Assembly (NCBI RefSeq): GCF_022919155.1
Contig: NZ_CP095045.1
Location: 1,116,001-1,180,000 of the forward strand
Reading direction: 5' to 3'
DNA: 64,000 nt
DNA from: Leucobacter allii
GTDB taxonomy: Bacteria > Actinomycetota > Actinomycetes > Actinomycetales > Microbacteriaceae
Shown: in pieces, positions 61,144-64,000 of the stretch
How positions within the stretch are numbered: position 1 is the stretch's first letter
Layout of the letters: the number at the start of each line of letters is the position of its first letter
Made by a program: the position numbers and the translations under genes
Notes under the pieces: generated by a model
The model's database searches: none
What the model saw: the letters and a program-made list of their open reading frames with translations, nothing else
Told to the model about the DNA's origin: nothing

Positions 61144-62220
61144 ATGCGTCGACCGAACACCGCGCGCCGCACCGCCGGCCGCGTCACCACCACCGCGCTC
61201 ACCGCCGCCGCGCTCGCGGCCGCGCTCGGCCTCGCCGGCTGCGCGCCGACCGATCCGGCGGGAGCCGATCCCGCCGCCGACCCCGCCGGGGGGTCCACCG
61301 TCACCTTCGCGCTCGACTGGGCGCCGAACACGAACCACATCGGCGTCTACGTCGCCGATGCGCTCGGGTACTACGCCGACGCCGGCCTCGACGTCGAGAT
61401 CCTGCCCTACGGCTCGACCGCCGCGACGCAGCTCGTATCCGCGGGCGAGGCCGATTTCGGGATCGGCGGCCAGTCGAGCGTGCAGATCGCGCGCACGGCG
61501 GGGCTCGACCTGATCTCGGTCTACCGGGTGACGCAGCACGACACCGGACGCCTCGTCGTGGCGGGGGACCGCGACGAGTTCTCCCGCCCCGCCGAGCTCG
61601 ACGGGGCGACGTTCGGCGGGTTCGGCTCGCCGCTGTACACGGCGCTCGCCACGGCGACGATCGCGGGTGACGGAGGCGCCGGGGAGTTCACCGAGGTCGT
61701 GCTCGATACCGGGGCCTACGAGGCGCTGGCGCAGGGGCGCATCGACTTCACGCTCTCGGTCGCGACCTGGGAGGGACTGCAGGCCGAGCTCGAGGGCGCC
61801 CCCTATCGGCAGTTCCGCTACCAGGACTTCGGGGTGCCCGAGCAGCAGTCCACGGGCATCGTCTCGAGCGAGGCCTACGTGGAGGGCCATCCCGAGGAAG
61901 CCGCAGCGTTCGTGCAGGCGACCGCCCGCGGCTACGCCTACGCCGCCGCGCATCCCGACGAGGCCGCCGAGCTCCTCATCGCGGCGAACCCTGACACCCT
62001 GGGCACCGCCCAGGAGCTCGTGCACCGGAGCGCGGAGATGCTCGCGCAGGACGGATACCTCGTATCGGAGGATCGCGCCATCGGCGCCGCGGACCCCGAG
62101 GCCTGGGCGGCCTTCGGCGCGTTCCTCTTCGACGGCGGCTTCCTCGTCGACGCGGAGGGGAAGCCGCTGGCCGAGGAGCCCGACTGGGGTGCGTACTACA
62201 CCGACGAGCTGCTCGGGTGA
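61144..62220 (+). CDS. thiY: Thiamine-precursor ABC transporter, binding lipoprotein
   Basis: 358 residues. A lipoprotein signal ends in GLAGC with the lipidated Cys at residue 33. The mature part is an NMT1/THI5-like binding domain: TFALDWAPNTNHIGVYVADALGYYADAGLDVEIL (in parts), then STAATQLVSAGEADFGIGGQSS and GGFGSPLYTALA. ThiY binds the pyrimidine precursor formyl-aminopyrimidine or HMP. The exact ligand is inferred from the family and the TPP riboswitch. It overlaps the permease gene by four bases. Confidence 0.92.
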   Translation: MRRPNTARRTAGRVTTTALTAAALAAALGLAGCAPTDPAGADPAADPAGGSTVTFALDWAPNTNHIGVYVADALGYYADAGLDVEILPYGSTAATQLVSAGEADFGIGGQSSVQIARTAGLDLISVYRVTQHDTGRLVVAGDRDEFSRPAELDGATFGGFGSPLYTALATATIAGDGGAGEFTEVVLDTGAYEALAQGRIDFTLSVATWEGLQAELEGAPYRQFRYQDFGVPEQQSTGIVSSEAYVEGHPEEAAAFVQATARGYAYAAAHPDEAAELLIAANPDTLGTAQELVHRSAEMLAQDGYLVSEDRAIGAADPEAWAAFGAFLFDGGFLVDAEGKPLAEEPDWGAYYTDELLG

Positions 62221-63011
62221 GCCTCCGGTCCGTTGCGGGCGGAGGGCGGGGCGTCGGCGCCGTGCTCGCCCCGATCCTCGCGTTCCTCGTGCTGCTCGGC
62301 ATCTGGCAAACGGTCGCCGCGGCGGGACTCGTGCCGGCCGACGTGCTGCCGGCGCCGAGCCGCGTCGTGGCCTCGGGGGTGGCCGAGCGGGCCGCGCTTC
62401 TCGGACACACCCTGCCGACGCTCACCGCCACGATCGCCGGTTTCGCGCTCTCGGTCACCGTCGCCTTCACGACCGCCGCGCTCCTCGACGCGTCGACGGC
62501 GCTGCGCAGCGCACTCCTGCCGCTCCTCGTGGTGAGCCAGACCCTGCCGCTCATCGCGCTCGCGCCGCTCGTGGTGCTGTGGTTCGGTTTCGGGCTGCTG
62601 CCGAAGGTGCTCCTCGTCGCGTTCGTGACCTTCTTCCCCATGGTCGTCGGCTTCCTGCGCGGCTTCGAATCCGCCGATCCCGAGGCGGAGCATCTGCTGC
62701 GCTCGATGGGCGCGTCTCGGGCCCGCGTCTTCCGCATGATCCGCCTGCCGGCCTCGGTGCCGTCCTTCTTCTCCGCGCTGCGCATCTCGATCACCTACGC
62801 GGTGGTCGGTGCGATCTTCGCGGAGTACGCCGGCGCCGTCGCGGGGCTCGGCGTCTACATGCAGTCCGCGAAGCACGTGTTCCGCACCGACCTCGTGCTC
62901 GCGGCGGTCGCCGTGAGCACGCTCCTCACGCTGGCCCTCTACGCGCTCGTCGTCCTCTGCGAGCGGTACGGCGCGCCGTGGCTGCGCATCGAGCAGGGGC
63001 GCGAGCGGTGA
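62217..63011 (+). CDS. thiX: Thiamine-precursor ABC transporter, permease
   Basis: 264 residues with six or so membrane helices and the BPD-type permease loop EAEHLLRSMGASRARVFRMIRLPAS, which contacts the ATPase. The late EYAGAVAGLGVYMQSAKHVFRTDLV is typical of the ThiX/SsuC group. It is coupled to both neighbours by four-base overlaps (GTGA). The gene name is assigned by context. Confidence 0.91.
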   Translation: MSLRSVAGGGRGVGAVLAPILAFLVLLGIWQTVAAAGLVPADVLPAPSRVVASGVAERAALLGHTLPTLTATIAGFALSVTVAFTTAALLDASTALRSALLPLLVVSQTLPLIALAPLVVLWFGFGLLPKVLLVAFVTFFPMVVGFLRGFESADPEAEHLLRSMGASRARVFRMIRLPASVPSFFSALRISITYAVVGAIFAEYAGAVAGLGVYMQSAKHVFRTDLVLAAVAVSTLLTLALYALVVLCERYGAPWLRIEQGRER

Positions 63012-63784
63012 GCGACGGCCTGCAGCTGCGCGGGATCGCGAAGCGCTTCGGCGCGCGCACCGTGCTCGCGGACGTCTCGTTCGACGTGGCCCCTGGGGAG
63101 ATCGTCGCCGTCGTTGGCCCGAGCGGCTGCGGCAAGTCGACGCTGCTGAGCCTGCTCACCGGGGCGCAGCGGCCCGACGCCGGGGAGATCCGCTACGGCG
63201 GGGCGGCCACCGCCGAAGCCGGTCGGCCGTTCGCCTACATGCCGCAGCGCGACGTGCTCCTGCCGTGGCGCCGCATCCTCGACAACGCGGCGATCGGTCT
63301 CGAGGTGGCGGGTCTCCCGCGTGCGGAGGCGCGCCGCCGGGCCGGGGCGCTCTTCGACGCCTTCGGGCTCGCCGGGACCGAGGATCGCTTCCCGCGGCAG
63401 CTGTCGGGCGGCATGCGGCAGCGGGTGTCGTTCCTGCGCACGGTCGTGCAGCAGCGCCCGGTGCTGCTGCTCGACGAGCCGTTCGGCGCGCTCGATGCGA
63501 TCACGCGCGACGAGCTGCAGCGCTGGCTGCTCGGGATCTGGGATTCGCAGGGGTGGAGCGCGCTCTTCATCACCCACGACATCCGCGAGGCGGTGCGGAT
63601 GGCCGACCGGGTGCTCGTGCTCGGCGGCGGGCGGATCGCGGGGGAGGTCGGCGTGACGCGGGACATCCCCCGCGGCGACGGCTTCCGCGCCGATCCCCGG
63701 GTGCCCGGCCTCGAGGAGCGGGTGCACGCGCTGCTGCGCGCCGCGGCGATGCCGGGGACGCCGGTGGCTCAGGGCCCCGCCTGA
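63008..63784 (+). CDS. thiZ: Thiamine-precursor ABC transporter, ATPase
   Basis: 258 residues. Walker A is VGPSGCGKSTLLSLLTG, the Q-loop is AYMPQRDVLLPW, the ABC signature is RQLSGGMRQRVSFLR, and Walker B is VLLLDEPFGALDAITR, followed by the switch histidine in FITHDIREAV. This is the nitrate/sulfonate/taurine-like subfamily that includes ThiZ. It is the last gene of the riboswitch-controlled operon. Confidence 0.93.
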   Translation: MSDGLQLRGIAKRFGARTVLADVSFDVAPGEIVAVVGPSGCGKSTLLSLLTGAQRPDAGEIRYGGAATAEAGRPFAYMPQRDVLLPWRRILDNAAIGLEVAGLPRAEARRRAGALFDAFGLAGTEDRFPRQLSGGMRQRVSFLRTVVQQRPVLLLDEPFGALDAITRDELQRWLLGIWDSQGWSALFITHDIREAVRMADRVLVLGGGRIAGEVGVTRDIPRGDGFRADPRVPGLEERVHALLRAAAMPGTPVAQGPA

Positions 63785-63793
63785 ACCACGGGC

Positions 63794-63830
63794 GGCTCCC
63801 GGCGCCGAGCGACGCCGCGGGCGCCGGGCG
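63794..63830. repeat. GC-rich repeat after thiZ
   Basis: GGCGCCGAGCGACGCCGC and GGCGCCGGGCGACGCCGC lie in tandem, closely related to the 19-bp repeat at 15908-15992. It sits in the gap before a probable convergent gene end. Confidence 0.65.
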
Positions 63831-63893
63831 ACGCCGCGAGACACGCGGGTCGCGGGAGGCGGCGCGGTCGCCCCGCGCCGCCGACGGCCCGGC

Positions 63894-64000
63894 TCAGTCG
63901 GCGCCCGCGCCGACGCGAACCCCCGCGCCCGTGTCGACCCCCGCGCCCGTGTCGACGCCCGCACCTGCGCCCGCGGCGCGGACCACTGCCGTGCCAGCGG
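63894..64000 (-). CDS. Possible C-terminal end of a minus-strand gene
   Basis: Reading leftward from base 64000, a frame encodes AGTAVVRAAGAGAGVDTGAG and then VDTGAGVRVGAGAD before a TGA at 63896-63894. Repeated VDTGAG units make a low-complexity tail. The position, convergent to thiZ, fits a gene end, but too little is present to name it. Confidence 0.3.
   Translation of the reverse strand, partial: AGTAVVRAAGAGAGVDTGAGVDTGAGVRVGAGAD

Overview
The window is a GC-rich, densely packed chromosomal segment. Gene content and order point to an actinobacterium of the family Microbacteriaceae, possibly Leucobacter-like; this placement is inference from synteny and codon use. Supporting features are the hisC-hisB-hisH-priA-SseB block followed by the infC-rpmI-rplT block, lexA divergent from a LysM-type division suppressor, DUF3117, and the O-methyltransferase/tatB/mrp neighbourhood. 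No plasmid, phage, IS element, CRISPR array, rRNA or tRNA gene was recognised.

Layout. 1-5.4 kb: 3' end of miaA, a YpeA-type acetyltransferase, dapF, a lipoprotein, a small-family methyltransferase and hflX, whose N-terminus appears split over two frames. 5.4-10.4 kb: a methionine operon (metE, a second shorter MetE-like protein, metF) ending in a 19-bp repeat cluster. 10.4-11.8 kb: lexA and a divergent LysM division suppressor with three SOS boxes. 11.8-19.2 kb: histidine genes, SseB, azlCD, DUF1844, infC-rpmI-rplT. 19.2-26.3 kb: a TrmH methyltransferase, a copper/heme export cluster (DyP peroxidase, PCuAC, CopC, membrane protein) and 5-oxoprolinase genes with PxpB and PxpC fused. 26.3-31.6 kb: pheST and two PhnB-like proteins. 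31.6-36 kb: a GntR-controlled methylcitrate operon (prpD, prpB, prpC). 36-44.6 kb: arfB, an enoyl-CoA hydratase, argCJB, an A24 peptidase, and a sugar-phosphate mutase with a GH65 phosphorylase. 44.6-51.7 kb: ferredoxin, dapC, gltA, a repeat-rich region with a nuclease-like gene, divergent dapD and dapE, DUF3117. 51.7-60.7 kb: O-methyltransferase, tatB overlapping an EAL-domain protein, mrp-DUF1003-MgtE-like, a lipoprotein, a general stress protein, a phosphodiesterase and YkoF. 61-63.8 kb: a TPP riboswitch followed by a thiamine-precursor ABC transporter.

The genes serve mainly primary metabolism. Lysine/DAP synthesis (dapF, dapC, dapD, dapE by the succinylase route), histidine, arginine and methionine synthesis are represented, with propionate disposal through the methylcitrate cycle and thiamine-precursor uptake.

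Two window-wide patterns stand out. More than a dozen genes have a TANNNT-type -10 box ending 6-8 bases before the start codon, which predicts leaderless transcripts. Many gaps between genes, especially convergent 3' ends, carry short tandem repeats instead of simple terminators. I did not find a clearly new multi-gene system; the best leads are listed as findings.
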